Positions 36,030 to 53,440 of a DNA stretch of 64,000 nt are shown here, piece after piece. The notes beneath the pieces are model-generated. The model was not told the DNA's origin. It saw nothing but the letters and a program-made list of their open reading frames with translations, and did not search any database. Both the position numbers and the translations under genes were made by a program. Position 1 is the stretch's first letter; each line of letters starts with the position of its first letter. Origin of the DNA: Panagrolaimus kolymaensis (lineage: Eukaryota > Nematoda > Chromadorea > Rhabditida > Panagrolaimidae). The DNA is taken from assembly GCA_028622995.1 (NCBI GenBank), contig JAJQJQ010000017.1, positions 1,612,001-1,676,000 of the forward strand, in the 5' to 3' direction.

Positions 36030-38565
36030 GTTTATGCAATACAAAAAATAACGAAAAATAATAATACACAACAACGTCAAATAGAGTTTACGCTTATTTT
36101 ATTCAAAGTTGAAGAAAATTTCGAAATCTCGGCGTCTATTATTAAATGAATGGCATAAAAGCCAATGGCATTGCCTCCGTTTTCCTTACAAGGAAGCAGC
36201 AGAGATGTTAAAAATTCAATAACAAAAAAGAAGAGAAGGAATTTGAATAATGCGGCCGGACGTTGTGGGTAGCGTAGCGGCTGACTCGAAAAGAGAAAAA
36301 GACACAACAGCAGCGACAACAAGCGAAGGGGTTTTCTTCTTGCACAAACTCGCTAGCAAAATCGATTGAAAGGCGGAGACTAACAACAACACACACATGA
36401 CCGACAAACAACATACATAATGTTAGGGTGAAGAAGAAGAAAAAAAGATTGCATACTTTTTTTTACAGCTGATAGAATGAATGCAATGGAAGGCGACAGA
36501 CACATACACACTTTCTTTTTGTTACAACTCCCCAATTGACTCTCAAGAGTTTAGTTGGCGCAGTTTATAGGCTGCCACTAAAAGAAAAAAATGAGAAAAA
36601 AGCCGTTGTCATCGTTGTTGATGAAAAATATCTTTAAAGCTGCCTCGGGGGAGTTGGATGAGCACGAGTATGGATGGATGGATGGATGGAGGAAAAAAGT
36701 AGCAGCTGACATAGAAGCAGAGTATAGTAGAACCATAAACTTTTGTTGCTTACGTTTCTTCTTTTTCGATTTTTTGTCTTGTTTCTGCTGGTTGAATGTG
36801 CCATAGGTTTATAAAATGCCACAGGCTGCTGTCAAAATGGAAATTTGAAAGCTGTTTCAAAAACCGATTGGGAGATTTTTTCTCTTTCTCTCTTTTGCCA
36901 CAATGAGGGAAAGCTTTTTATTTTTGTTTCCGTAAAAAAAAGAAGCAGGCATCACGAAAGGAAATACTAAAGCTTCTAAGATGATGAACGATGATAAACA
37001 AAAAGCGCACGCAAAATAAATATGAGAAAGCACGGTTTGGAAGACGTAATTCGAGAAAAAAGGTCATCGTCATTTTAATAATTGAACAAAACAAGCTCAC
37101 GAAAACTCCGGAAAGAAGAGATTGATTGGACTTGTTTTTTTTTCCTTTACATTTTGATCAAAGCTAAACGAGGTTCTTTAAGTTGTATTCTTTAAAACGT
37201 GTCAAAAAAAATTGGCAAAAGCTTATTTTTTCTCATCGAAGCAGATTGCATTTGTTTTTGATTTGTGGGTGCTTAAAGTTGTCGTCTTTTTTCTTCTTCA
37301 ATTTCTCTTTATTCCATTTTTTTACCTTCAAGTTATGGTGATGACTTAATGGTCAAAAAAGCTTGTTGCTGACCATTGACTCGGCCGATGATGACAGCTC
37401 GTCATCGATCTTCTCATAAAAAAGCACTCATTTGTCCATCTTTTTTTTTCAATCTCTTCTTGCATCAGTTGCATTTTCACAACCCTCTTAAATGGGGCTT
37501 CTTTAAAATGTTTCAAGAGTCATCTTATTTTAGAAATGAAAGTATATCAACAAAAATGGGGCTAAATTCATTACAATTATGAAAGCTTCGACCTTTTCCC
37601 AAACTACACAACTAGTAGTGAGAAAAAAAAACTGTCATTTACAATATAACCGTCAATGATTCCGGTATAAAAACTACGGAATATAAACTAGCCATTTCCT
37701 ACCAATTAAAAATAGCAGCCGTTGCTGATGAAAAAAAAAACTTGTCAAAAACCCAAATGCAGTTGTTTATCCAACACATTTCTACCGTATCGTTTTGGAG
37801 CTGACAAGGAAGAAAAAAAGCTAGTTAGAAACACATCCTAATGACAAGTAAAAAATCTTTAACTAACTCTTTTCTCGATTTATCAGTGTAAACAAAAAAA
37901 GAAGGGTTTTTTTCGTGCAATTTTCATTCTTATCGGACAGAAAACAAGGTTGTATATGAAATTTGATATTCATTTTCTTCCGTATCCGTCAAAACCTTGA
38001 TAATAAAGACTTCCTACTGTGTCACCCACTGCATTTTAAAAATAAGAAAACCGCAATTGTCGCCTGTCATATTTTATTCATATTCTTTTCAAATGATTGG
38101 CAAAAATGAAATGTGATTTTGCTTCTTTTCTTTAACGTGTGTTTGTATCTCGAAAAATAAAAAGCAACAACAACAACTTTGCATTTTTGTTTTACTTCAA
38201 AGCTTGGTCTCTCTCTTCCTGTCTTACAAGTAATACGTGGATGGAGCACGTGTATAAATTAACAAATTTATCCTAAATGTGATAAATGAGTCCATTAAAC
38301 AACATTCGTATTTTAAAAAGTTTTAAGAAATTGATTTTCACAAAACTTTCATAAACAAAATTAATTATTACAAGATAGAATCAATCTCACAAAGAAATCA
38401 TTTCAATATAGCATAAAACGCCAAACAATAATTACGCAATGTTGCAAAATTTTCAATAACAGCTTTGAAGAAACATATAAAGTTCAAAGTTTTTTTCATA
38501 GTGTCTTTCGTTATTTATTTTTTTATTTTAAAATGGAAATTAGTTTAAACTATTTACAGGTTAAT
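36030..38565. other. 2.5-kb divergent intergenic region, no gene
   Basis: Between the RUN gene (-) and RIOK3 (+). Several short frames exist but none has start, splice or composition support. A short (ATGG)n run is at about 36669-36687. The space is large enough for regulatory sequence or a non-coding 5' exon of the RUN gene. Confidence 0.45.
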
Positions 38566-40549
38566 ATGGCTGAAGGTCTTCCAATTAAATCTGCTTGGGG
38601 ACGTAATAAACCACAAAATGATCTTGAATTAGAACGTTCTCCTGTTGCTAAATTCGCCGAAATTATGTCTGAAGAACTTGCAACCCAAATGCAAGAGGTT
38701 TCTTAACATTTTACATTATTTTTTGTTTATTTTATATAAATGTTTCAGGTTGATTTACAAGAGGAAGCTCGAGAAAATGCCGAAATTGAACAAATGCTCA
38801 AACAATCGGGCTTTGAAATCATTTCATCAACAGAAACAGATGAACCTGATACATCACGTGATTTGGAATTAGCCTTACAACTTTCTGAAGAACCTGATTG
38901 CTCAGTTGATGAATTTCTTGCTAAACAAATGCAAAGAGAATTAGATAGAGAAGTATTATCCATTTAACAAATTGAATCACGATCTTTAATGGTAGTATAT
39001 TTTCAGCAAGAGCTACAATCACAATTCGAAAAAACAAAAGCCAATGGAGGCGTTGCTAAAGCTATTGTTGGTCATGATCCTTACCATTATTTCCATGAAG
39101 AGGAGGAAGAAAAGGAGGATAGCGAAGATGATGATGAAGAATTTAGAGAAATGGCAACAAATATGCTTTACAGTAAGATTTTTGTTTTTAAAAAACTTAT
39201 TTTTTACTATATGTCATTTCTTGTAGATTATGAACAACCGAATTTTCCTGCTTGTGGATTTCGTAAAGATACTTCTGGTAGTGGCATCATAACAAAGCAT
39301 GATAAAGAGATTACTGCTGCTAAAAATTGTGAACGTGCAATGCATTTTCCTGTTCAAAGTAAACTACATTTGATATATTTATTCACATTTATTTTACTTG
39401 TTTTTTAGTTCAAACTGGGGATGTTACTGGAGAAAAATTAAATAACAAAGTTTTTAATCATCTCAAAACTCATTTGAAGTTGGAAAGCAAAAAGCAAGCT
39501 CGATTAAAAGATAAGGATGAAAAGGCCACTTCTGAAGCAAATGTCGATGCGCAAACACGTTTAATTTTGTTCAAATGGATCAATTCTGAAGAAATCGACC
39601 GAGTTGACGAAGTTATCGCAACAGGAAAAGAATCCGCTGTACTTCATGCAAGTCGGGGTCTTGGAACTTCAACCGCTGAACACTATGCTATCAAAGTTTA
39701 TAAAATGACATTGGACAATTTTAAGAATCGTGTTGCTTATGTTAAAGATGATTTTCGATTCAAAAATCCACGACGTGTTATGAAAGTTTGGGCTGAAAAA
39801 GAATTCCTTAATTTGAAACGGTAATTATAATATATATGCATCCTAAAGAAATCCCTTTATCATAATTATTTTTAGGCTTAACCGTGCTGAAATTCGTTGT
39901 CCACGTCCGATTGAATTGAAAAAACACGTTCTTTTAATGTCCATGATTGGCGATGAAGAAGCCGCTCCGCGTTTAAAAAATGTTGCATGGGGAGAAGATG
40001 AAGATTTAAAAATTAAAGCTTATGAACAAGTTCAAGAAGTAATCTCTTTTATATTTAAATAATTTCTTTCATTTTTGTTTTTTAGATTATGATACGAATG
40101 TTTAAAGAATGTAAGCTCGTTCATGGTGATCTTAGTGAATTCAATCTTCTCTATCATGGTGAAGATGTTTTTGTAATTGATGTTGCACAAGCTGTTGATA
40201 TCAGTCATCCTCATTCACTTGTCTTCTTAGTACGTGATATTGAAAACGTCTTGAATTTCTTCCATAAAATTGATACACCAAATTTGCCGACACCTACAAA
40301 CCTCTTTAACACTATTACAAATTTGGAAATGGTTGAAGGAAAAAATCTTCTTGTTCAGGTTCGCTTCAAATATTCTTATTTTTATATTTTTATCGATAAC
40401 CGTTAACGTTTTAGGTTGATACATTTGAAATTGAAAACCGCAATCAAACTCATAAACGTGACAAGGCAAGGCCAGCAGATTCTGAATTCCACAAGTATGA
40501 AGAAGAACGAACAATCTATTCAAGTTCACCAGCTCATGATTACAACTAG
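38566..40549 (+). CDS. riok-3: Atypical serine/threonine kinase RIOK3
   Basis: Exons 38566-38697, 38749-38952, 39007-39172, 39227-39358, 39409-39820, 39876-40038, 40086-40358 and 40415-40549, about 538 aa. RIO kinases act in small-subunit ribosome biogenesis. The N-terminal region (SAWGRN, FAEIMSEELATQMQE, LELALQLSEE) is the RIOK3-specific part and distinguishes it from RIOK1/2. The kinase core has TGKESAVLHA and an ATP-binding lysine in YAIKVYKMTLDNFKNR, then DDFRFKNPRRVMKVWAEKEF, the catalytic loop LVHGDLSEFNLLYH and the metal-binding VFVIDVAQAVD. The start lies 5 nt after TATTTACAG, probably a spliced-leader site. Confidence 0.95.
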
Positions 40550-41117
40550 AATTGTAAAATAATTCGATGTTTTTTTAATTTTGTTTTCGTTTTGTAAATA
40601 TTAATCAAAAGTGTTTTTATCTATGATTTTAATATTATTAAATGTTTATACAAAACGAATAAAAAAGTTTTAAAATTTTTTGTTATTTGGTTCAATGACA
40701 GTAAACAATTATTAATCAATGAAGAAGTGCAGCTCAAAATAAATTATTGGCTTTATGCTCTCATTATATACATTCAACTTCTCCTCCAAAAATAGCTTTT
40801 TTTATTGAAATCGTTTTTTAAGACAATTAAATGTTATCTTGAAATTCTATAAAAATAAAAATTATCGTTCGTATTAGCTTTTGGTATTCAATTTTTTTTA
40901 ACAGCATTAAAGTCCTTTTGTAAGCTTTTTAGGTTAGTAATATTTTGAATCATAAACTCTTTTCAATCGAAACACAGCAATACTCCTTGCTTCTTTTTTT
41001 CTCTTATAAATCCCTTTAATCTAATGTGCTTATGAACAATTTCCGCGGTAGACAATCAATTGCAAGGATTTGTTTTAAAAACTGTATTTAGATCTTAATT
41101 TATAATACAAACAAAAA
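40550..41117. other. Intergenic, RIOK3 to RPB6, no gene
   Basis: AT-rich spacer of 568 bp; possibly RPB6 promoter. No frame supported. Confidence 0.5.
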
Positions 41118-41556
41118 ATGGCTGATGATGAAGAATATGTTGCAGACGACAATGATGATAATGACTATGCCGACGATGATGAAATGGCCGACGATGTTGA
41201 TCTTGAAGCACCTGAGGATGAAAGAGAAAATGTTCAATTAGTTGAGGTAATTTTTTTATACTTGGATAATGTATTATAAATAAGCTATTTAGCCAACAGA
41301 AATGGTTGCTGCTCAAGAACGAGTTACAACTCCATTTATGACAAAATATGAACGAGCAAGAGTTTTGGGTACACGGGCTCTTCAAATTGCCATGGGTGCA
41401 CCTGTTATGGTTGAACTTGAGGGTGAAACGGATCCACTTGAAATAGCTCGAAAAGAATTGAAAGAACAAAAAGTTCCTATTATCATTCGCCGATATCTTC
41501 CCGATTCAAGCTACGAAGATTGGTCAGTTGAAGAATTACATGTTACTGATTGGTAG
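41118..41556 (+). CDS. rpb-6: RNA polymerase I/II/III shared subunit RPB6 (RPABC2)
   Basis: Exons 41118-41246 and 41293-41556, 130 aa, the family length. It is a core subunit common to all three nuclear polymerases. An acidic N-terminal tail ([20 protein letters not shown]) precedes the conserved fold [38 protein letters not shown] and [20 protein letters not shown]. Confidence 0.97.
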
Positions 41557-41738
41557 CTTCTCTTGCTTGGTTGTTTTTTTTTCTACCTTTGATACTCACA
41601 TTTTTTGTTAATTTTTTTTTAAATAAATTTATGAATGAAACGTTTTTATTTACAAGTTTTTAGAAAAATAATCAACATAGCAAAACTTTTATATTAGTAT
41701 TATTTACACTGGATAAATACAAAATCATTATTTTTTTT

Positions 41739-44700
41739 CTAAAATAGTTTCGCATCTTTCTTCAGAGTCGTTTGTTTCCATTTCGGTAAAGCATAAAAAA
41801 TGTTTCTTTCCATTTTGAAAACTTTCTTGAAATCATCGTCATCTAAAAACTTTTCTAATCTTTTTGTATCACATCCCCGAGGCAGCTTTCTTTCTAACAC
41901 TTCTTCGAGAGGTCGATATTTTATTCTTTCATTTAACAAAATAGCAAGATCTTGAGGTTCTTCAGGCTCAAATTCATCATCAAAACTGAAAGTAGGAGGA
42001 TACTGTGACCATGAAGGAAATAAAGCTTTGAATTCATTTGGTTCTTTTCCTTTACAAATTACAGTAGCAGGTTTATCGATACGGTTCTTTGATTTCCAAT
42101 ACTTTGAAGCAACTTGAAGGTGGAAAGTTGTTACCAAATTTTCAGTCCATACCCATAAATAATTTCCTTGATCCACTACTAGAGTATCTCTTAAATCAGT
42201 TTGTCGAAATGTGAAATTAACTGTCCTTTCAAATTGGGGGGATAGAAGTTGTTCACCTTCGGTATCAAAAAGTCGAAAGATTCGAGGTGCACGTCTCCAA
42301 TCAAATGGTTCTGCCGTTGAAAAAGGGGTGGAAGAAGAAAGCGATAAAGGAAAATCATGAAGTTGAGCAATTGTTTCAGCAAGCTTATTTGCACCTTTTA
42401 TAATTTGCTTTGTCGTAAGCTTGCCATTCCATAATGAAACATTTTTTGAAGAAGGGTCAACAAAAATGTAAGAAGCTTGAATTCGAAGTTTAATATCGTT
42501 CACATCTTCTATCTCTTCAGCATAAAAATAATTGTCAGTTGAGCCATGAACAATATAAATTCTTTGGTCCGAAGAGTTAGCTGAATCAGATGAAGATATT
42601 ATCATTTTTCCATCAAAAAGATTCAAGAATAATAGTCCTTGAGCTCCTTGTTCAATTAAAATATGTTCACGACGATCTTTGTCCAACTTTCGCAAAGCCA
42701 ATGCTAAAGAGCCTCGTGATTTCTTTGATGATTTTTTTCCAAACCAATAAAAATAAGCAGCTCTTTGACGACCTGTCTCTTTTTGAAGCCCAGGAGTTCC
42801 ATCTAATTTTCGAATACCTGAAAACTAAATTTGAGAGGAACGTTCTGGGATTTTTTTTTAAATATTACCAGTTCTTTCAACTCGATAAAGCCATTTAATA
42901 ACATAGCATTCACGATCAAAAAATTCAGACAATTTTTCCATTTCTTCCAACACTTCGCCGTTTAATCGAAAGTAATGCAATCCTTCGGTAAAAATATTTT
43001 TATCGTCTGGTCTTAGGATAGTTTCTTCTAGTTCGAGTACTTGTTCATAAGGTTCTTCGTTAGCAAGTCTTTCAGCAAGCTTTTCAATAAGTTCATCTTC
43101 GTCTTTTAAAAGATTTTCAAGGCCGCACATTGGTAATGGTGAAATTTTGCCTGATTTTTTTTGAGCAAAAATAAATCTTTCTGTCTTAAATTTCGGGGTT
43201 TTTGGTGTTTTCACTGCAGGTTCTGGTAATGAATCAAAGAATTTAAATCGAAACAAACAATCCGGAAGTCCTTCAGTAAACTTTCGAATCAAAATCCAAT
43301 CAGGTCGAACAGAAAAATCACCTTCAGGTTCAGAAGCAACGATTACAGAATGTGGAATAGGCGTATCACGCTTAAAAGCCATGGTTAAAATAAAAAAGGA
43401 AGATAGAATGTTTGTTACCAATTTTTCAGCAAAATCCATCGCAGGTTTGCTTCCAAGACGGTCAGAATCATGTCCAAGAAAAACATAAATTTCAGAACCG
43501 AAATCAAAAACCAAAATCTCAAAAGCAAATTATATTTTTTTTTATTCATTTCCAACTAGTTTTTTAATTATGATAGAAAAATTTTACATTAAAGTCAATC
43601 GATGCTCCATTGTTAAAAATTTAAAAGCCTACAACTAACCTTAGAAGAGTTCAAAATGCTGCCATGTGGAATTTCATTTCTTAGCACTGCATTACCATTA
43701 CCCGATGAATCCATTTCGTATACAACATTGGTTATTTTAGCAGCATCCTCAAAAAAGTCTTCACTTTCAGGATCAATAAACTTTTCAAGTTCCTCTGGTA
43801 TTTTCCGAATTTGCTGTTTGTCACCAAGTAAATTCCAAAAAGTTTCTTCAGAACGGGGTTCTTCTTTAACGAGTTCAAATTTAGTGGCAGAGCAAGCAAG
43901 GTCACGACTTGTTATAACTGAATGAGCGATTTGTTTTGATTTTGCTTTTTCAATCAAACTCGAAAATTCTCCTTCAAAAATGAAAAGTCTTGTTGAAGTG
44001 ACAAGGACGAAAGTGGCGCAATCATGGATTGAAGTTGATCGAGGAGCAACAAGTCGTATATCCACGTATTTTGAGCCTAAAATAAATAGAATATTATGTT
44101 AAGGTTAGATTAAACAAAAACAACCTTTGCATCGAATAAGCATTACATCAGGATATGGTCTTTTAAGATTTGGTTTCTTTAAAGGAATTCCAAGGTTTTT
44201 TAAACCAAGTTTCGGGGTTCTATCTTCATTAATTCTTGGTGAAAATGGTTGCTTAGCAGGAGGCTCTTTGTAATCTTCATTATTTTCTTTATCAGAAGTT
44301 GGAGATCGCTTTGATGAAGTTGGCGTGGTTGGAAAGGAAGTTTCAACAGAGAGCCCTTCTTCTAACATTAACTTGATGTTTGACGGGGGTCTCCTATTAG
44401 GATGTTGTGGACGCCGTATCGCATTGAGCCTAAAACTAATAAAAATTACTCCAAAACATATTTGAAAGATTTAAGAGCTTACAAAGGTGATTGTCTTTGT
44501 ATACCTTTGGCATCGTTATTATCAAAATCTTCGTCTACCAATGAATCCGAAATAACTTCTTTTGGTCGAATAACAATGGCCGTTTTTGCGAGTTCTTTGA
44601 CTTTGATTTCTTTCGATGGAAAAGATCGGGTTTGTTTTTGAAAAGATTGGGGTTCACCTCGAAGCACTTGTGATGAAAGGGGAGTTTTAGGAGTATGAAG

Positions 44701-44996
44701 TTGAGAACGTTGAAGTCGATATGATGCATTCAAAGAGTTAATAGATTCATCATTTTGAACACGATTTTTCCACCCTCCTGAAGCCTAAAAATAAAAAGTA
44801 AATTTGGATTTTTTTTTTTGCAAGTTATTAAACCAAGCAATAATTCACCACATGCCTGGAGTAAAGCTGATTTTCTTGCTTCTAAAGATGAATTTTTAGC
44901 CACGATAATATCAGAAGATCGTCTTTTTTGAGTTGGATCTTTTTCTTTCCATTTTTCTTGATTTGCGAGTAAGGCATCTCTTCTTTCAGCCAACAT
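41739..44996 (-). CDS. svil-1: Supervillin (gelsolin/villin family, with headpiece)
   Basis: Exons 44996-44856, 44784-44483, 44429-44125, 44076-43640, 43517-42869 and 42817-41739, about 970 aa. Supervillin links F-actin and myosin II to membranes. The start LAERRDALLANQEKWKEK matches the ERRKSLLAREEAWK segment of vertebrate supervillin, followed by a Ser/Pro/Lys linker. Gelsolin-like repeats begin at about residue 250 (YVDIRLVAPRSTSIHDCATF); later LVFDFGSEIYVFLGHDSDRL and GNYLWVWTENL. The C-terminal headpiece ends FYALPKWKQTTLKKDAKLF, with the actin-binding lysines. Vertebrate supervillin has a much longer N-terminus. The first intron needs a GC donor (CAG then GCATGT at 44855); the nearby GT gives an immediate stop. 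Extra 5' exons cannot be excluded. Confidence 0.9.
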
Positions 44997-45905
44997 GGCT
45001 CTTCACAAAATAACAAAATTGCCAAAATTAGTTTTTGGTGGAACAAAATGAAAAATAAAGAATTGAGTCACTGCTTCTTCAACGGCAACAAAATAATGTC
45101 AGTGTTTTAGGAAATCAGGCGCTAATCATTCATCAACAAAAAGAGGCGGCGTTACACCTGTGTCTTATATTTTTTTCTTTTGATGAGCACACAGTACATG
45201 TAAATCGAAAGAGCCTAAAGATTTCAAGAAAATTATAAAATTCATAAATGTATCAAAAATGAGAACGAGCAATTTGCATAATAAATCCGTGAAAAAGAAA
45301 AGAAAAAATTATGACCCAATAAAAAAAGTCCGAGACAAAAAATTTTCTCAAAAATTAGGCACCGTCGCAAAAAAATGTTAATCAAATCTTTTGATTATTT
45401 TCCAGGAACTAAAATTCACGTAAATGCAGAGAGGGAGAAATTGTTTGGGTATTTTAAAAAAATATGTAGAAACATTTAAATCGATTCTTTAAAAAAAAGC
45501 CGGTTCCTGGTATTCAAAGCAGCTGTTGAAGGCCAGAAAGAAAAAAGAAAAACGCCCTCTGAATCACACAAAAAACATCATCGAAAGAAACAAGGAAAAA
45601 CAATCCAAAAGTAGCACAACTGAACAAATTTGTAAAGCATTAGCTTTGTTTAAAATATGAGAGAAGAAATGCATCGTGTTTAATGCTTAAGAGCAAAAAA
45701 AAGATGTCCATATTGAATATACATAATCAGAGCCTGTTCGAATCGTGGTCAAGAAATAAACGAGCGGTCGACAGAAAGCAACTACGTCAAATATAAACGA
45801 CTGATAAAAAAGCCTTTAAAAAGACACAAGAAATAAATTTTAAGACAAGTTTTATTTGAACAAACAAACAAAACGAAAAAGAAAAAAAGAGATGAAAGAA
45901 ACATT
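44997..45905. other. Intergenic, no gene
   Basis: AT-rich, between supervillin and SRP9, both on the minus strand. No supported frame. Confidence 0.5.
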
Positions 45906-46130
45906 TCAAGAAGCAGCAATATTCATAAGTTCACCATTAAGTTTTTCAAAATTTTTTAAATCAGCATGTTGATCAGTTTGAAATTGAAAAGAAGAGATAT
46001 CATCCGTAACTTTGAAAATCAATTTTCCTGTAGCTTTGTAATGGAGAAGTAAACGAGTTGAAGATTTCTTTGAAGACCAAAGTTGTTTAGCAGCGGATTC
46101 AAAATCAGAAAAAGAACTACAATACGGCAT
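45906..46130 (-). CDS. Signal recognition particle 9 kDa protein (SRP9)
   Basis: Intronless 74-aa protein. SRP9 pairs with SRP14 on the Alu domain of SRP RNA and mediates elongation arrest. SFSDFESAAKQLW at the N-terminus, then LLLHYKATGKLIFKVTDDIS, aligns with human WEEFSRAAEKLY and LKYRHSDGNLCVKVTDDL. The C-terminal helix is LKNFEKLNGELM. The start follows TTTCCAG by 19 nt, so it is likely trans-spliced. Confidence 0.92.
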   Translation of the reverse strand: MPYCSSFSDFESAAKQLWSSKKSSTRLLLHYKATGKLIFKVTDDISSFQFQTDQHADLKNFEKLNGELMNIAAS

Positions 46131-48243
46131 TTTGAAGAAAAGAATTGTCCTGGAAATTGAAAAAAGGAGAAAGAATAAATAATAAAGTAAACAGAATAAT
46201 TAAGTGAGGAAATAAATTTTGTCCAATTTCATGAAACATTTATGCTAAAAGTAAGACAAGAGAGTCGTAACCGGCAAAACCACCTTTTTTATGCACGAAA
46301 AATAAATATGATATACGCGCGACACTGAAAATTAATGACTTCGAAAACGATCAGCTGCTGAGCATAAAATAATTAAAAACCACGCATTTTATAAAAAATA
46401 TAAGGTTGTGAGAAAAACAATGTTTTGGATTGAGGTTAAATTCACCATGTAAAATGTGTATAAAAAAAGATACAACGATTGAGTTAAAATTATAATTAAA
46501 TTTTTTTGATTAAAGCTAGTTAGAATAAAACTATCAAAATTTCAACACTAAATCGACCGTTAACCTTTGAAAAGGGAATGTTATTTTTATTTTAGTAAAA
46601 AAAGGATTGTCAAGTGGTTCTATATACACTCTTCAAACAATTGGCTCTATCAAAAGATGTTGTTTGCACGGTTTTTTTCTTCTTGCTCTTATTTTAGACG
46701 ATTTCCATTAAAGGGAAAATCTACAGAACAATAAGCTTGCGCGGAAAGCATCGAAACAAGAAAGAAAGGAGAGAGAAAAATACATAGAGACAAACGGGTG
46801 TCGGTAGTGCTGGGCAAAGACTACTAGGCCATCTGATCTTTTCTTTTTTTCTTCTAAACATTCGCAAAAATTTTGTTCGCACAGAATTAAACTTCGACCT
46901 TTAAGGATTACAGAATTTTCAACAGTAGTTTTAAAAAAACAAAATAATAAAAAAAGAGATAAGCTCTTTCTTTCTCTCCCAACAAAAAAAAACTTTGGAC
47001 CATTTTTTTTAAATTGTTGAACTCTTTTCAATGACCATCATCATCATCGCCCGCCAAAAGTGGACATCTAAAAAATCGCTGCAAGAATTCATTTATTTAT
47101 GGGTTGCTTTTTTCAATAATAAAAGTTTTAATAAAAAATTTTTTTAATATTGTATCCATTTTTTCTTGATTTTATCCTTGTTTTGCATCCCTAAATTCCT
47201 CCGGCAATTACCACCTGTCTATACATATATATTATGTATGTAATTCAGAGGAAGAACGACAATTTTGTCGAGAGAAAAAAAAACGGTTTACTACTCAACC
47301 CATAAGTTTGTGAACTAAAAATATGTGCGCAATATAATCGTCGCCGTCGTTGCATTGCGTGGCATCCATCGTCTTCTTTGCATAAAAATGAATACACTTT
47401 CTTTTTTGTTGTTGTCTAATATTTTGTTATAAAATCTTATCCCCAAAAAATGCTTTTTAAACCAAGCTTAAAAGAATCAACTACATGTGATGTAATTGTT
47501 TTGGATGACTTTTTCTGTAAAAATATTAAAAAATTCTTCAAATTCCGTTGAAAAAAATTTTTCTTATCGATCTTATGTCTCTTTTTCCCTACAGCCAATA
47601 ATATTTTTTTTTCTTCAAAAAATGATTTTGCACTCATGTTTCAGGTTTTTTTCTTCCAAAAATGTGAAAAAAAAGGAGAAAAGCTTTGCTTCGGTCATCG
47701 TCGTCGTCGTTGCTGATGTTGATGATCGATCGCGCTTTTTTTTCTTCGCTTTTTATAACTTCTTTTGCTTGCTTTGCTTTATATGCACACTTTCTTCTTT
47801 CTCTCTTCTATGACACTGTTTTTTCTTCTTAATATTTTTTTCGCTCAATTTTTAAACATCATATTTTTTATTTTGCTTTATGAAAATTTGAAACAAAGTT
47901 TTTTTGTTGCTATTTTTTCATGACTGATTTTTTGCTTGCTTCTTATTTCCGTCGAAATGGGGGAGGCATCAAGAAGCTTATCATTCACACGTTTTTAAAG
48001 TTGATGATTAACAATGCAATCGTTTTTCAATGTTGATTTTTTTTTCTGCCATTGTATTTTGCGGGTTTTGCTGAATTATATTAGCTTTGATTAATATAGC
48101 CTTTCTTTCAGGCTTTTAAATAGTTGTAACTTGCAGAGTTAGAAAGTTTGGATTAAATTCATTATTCACCAACCAATTTGGACTTGCTTGGTTTAGAAAA
48201 GTTGTGGATCAACCATTCTTTTTTAAATTATTTTCAACAAAAA
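46131..48243. other. 2.1-kb divergent intergenic region, no gene
   Basis: Between SRP9 (-) and the coiled-coil/ROCK unit (+). Contains long poly-T and poly-A tracts. Frames at 46708, 47437 and 47496 are Lys/Phe/Ser low complexity and overlap antisense to each other, so they are not called. Confidence 0.45.
46150..46157 (-). other. Probable spliced-leader acceptor of SRP9
   Basis: Minus-strand ATTTCCAG lies 19 nt before the SRP9 ATG, with no upstream exon in sight. Confidence 0.5.
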
Positions 48244-49025
48244 ATGGGTGATGCTATCGCGCAAAGAAGTTTTAGAAAAAGAAAATATGTTAATTCAGAA
48301 AGAGTTTTATTATTGGAAAAAGCTTTGGATATGACCCGATATATTCGACAACTTGAACAACTTATTGCTCAACCAATAAAGTAACCAGTTAAATCCCTTA
48401 TTCTTTGGTTTAAGTTTTTTTTAGAATTCCAAGCACCAATGTTTCAGCCAAACAAAATGCTCAAAACTTTTTTTCTACCAAAGGCATTTGGAATGATGAA
48501 AAAACTCATCGAACAGAAGTTAGCAAACTTTATAATTCAAGTGGCCTCAATGATGATAGAAAACAGTTATTAAGTTTAATGATAGATGAATCAGAAGACA
48601 CAGATTCAGGAGGTGAACAACAGCCACTTACCGTTAAAAACTTGCATCAGATGCTTAAGGTGAATCATAAAATTAAATTTAAAACTCACACATTGAAGTA
48701 TTTTTAGATTCACCGAAAGCGAAGGAGATATCAAACAAAATGTCATATTGATCCATTAAACACTCAGGTAAAAAGATTTTAAAATTTTTCGACACCTCTA
48801 TATTAAAAAATAAAAATGTCTTAAATGCCCTATTTTGCACTAAAAATAAAAACTCTATCTTTACTAAATTACATACAATTTTTTTAGTTCAAATATTATG
48901 GTTCAGGTCTTATGTCTGCCTATGATCGATTCCCAACTCATCAAAAAGAAGTTAAACAAGCATTTAGTTATAATTTTGCTGATATTGAGGAACCAGTGAT
49001 TTCACAACCTTCAGAACAAACTTAA
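48244..49025 (+). CDS. Unknown nuclear-looking coiled-coil protein, 189 aa, upstream partner of ROCK
   Basis: Exons 48244-48380, 48425-48659, 48708-48767 and 48888-49025. The basic N-terminus (RSFRKRKY) leads into a short coiled coil (ERVLLLEKALDMTRYIRQLE). The middle is polar with an acidic DESEDTDSGGE patch. The C-terminal half has a compact basic/aromatic block: LKIHRKRRRYQTKCHIDP followed by KYYGSGLMSAYDRFPTHQ, which looks like a conserved motif, but I cannot name the family. No signal peptide or membrane segment. It ends 158 bp before the ROCK start codon with AATAAA at 49055-49060, so it is probably the first gene of a two-gene operon. Confidence 0.8.
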
Positions 49026-49163
49026 TTCTTTCCATATTTTGTATATATATTTAAAATAAATGAATGATCTCATTTTGATATACCTTTTTTTAATCATTTA
49101 TCTCAGCGATATCGCTTTAATACCTTTTTAATTTTGAATTTTTTGAAACTTGTACATATTTCT

Positions 49164-49172
49164 TAGTTTCAG
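49164..49172 (+). other. Probable SL2-type acceptor of ROCK
   Basis: TAGTTTCAG ends 10 nt before the ROCK ATG and 112 nt after the AATAAA of the upstream gene. The spacing and the U-rich sequence between are those of nematode operons. Confidence 0.6.
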
Positions 49173-49182
49173 CCTGCTGATA

Positions 49183-53440
<4,258 letters not shown>

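Noticed and set aside
36669..36687. (ATGG)n microsatellite
   Set aside because: Very short simple repeat with no further structure.
45735..45760. TGTTCGAATCG resembling a tRNA B-box
   Set aside because: No matching A-box, acceptor stem or cloverleaf could be folded around it.
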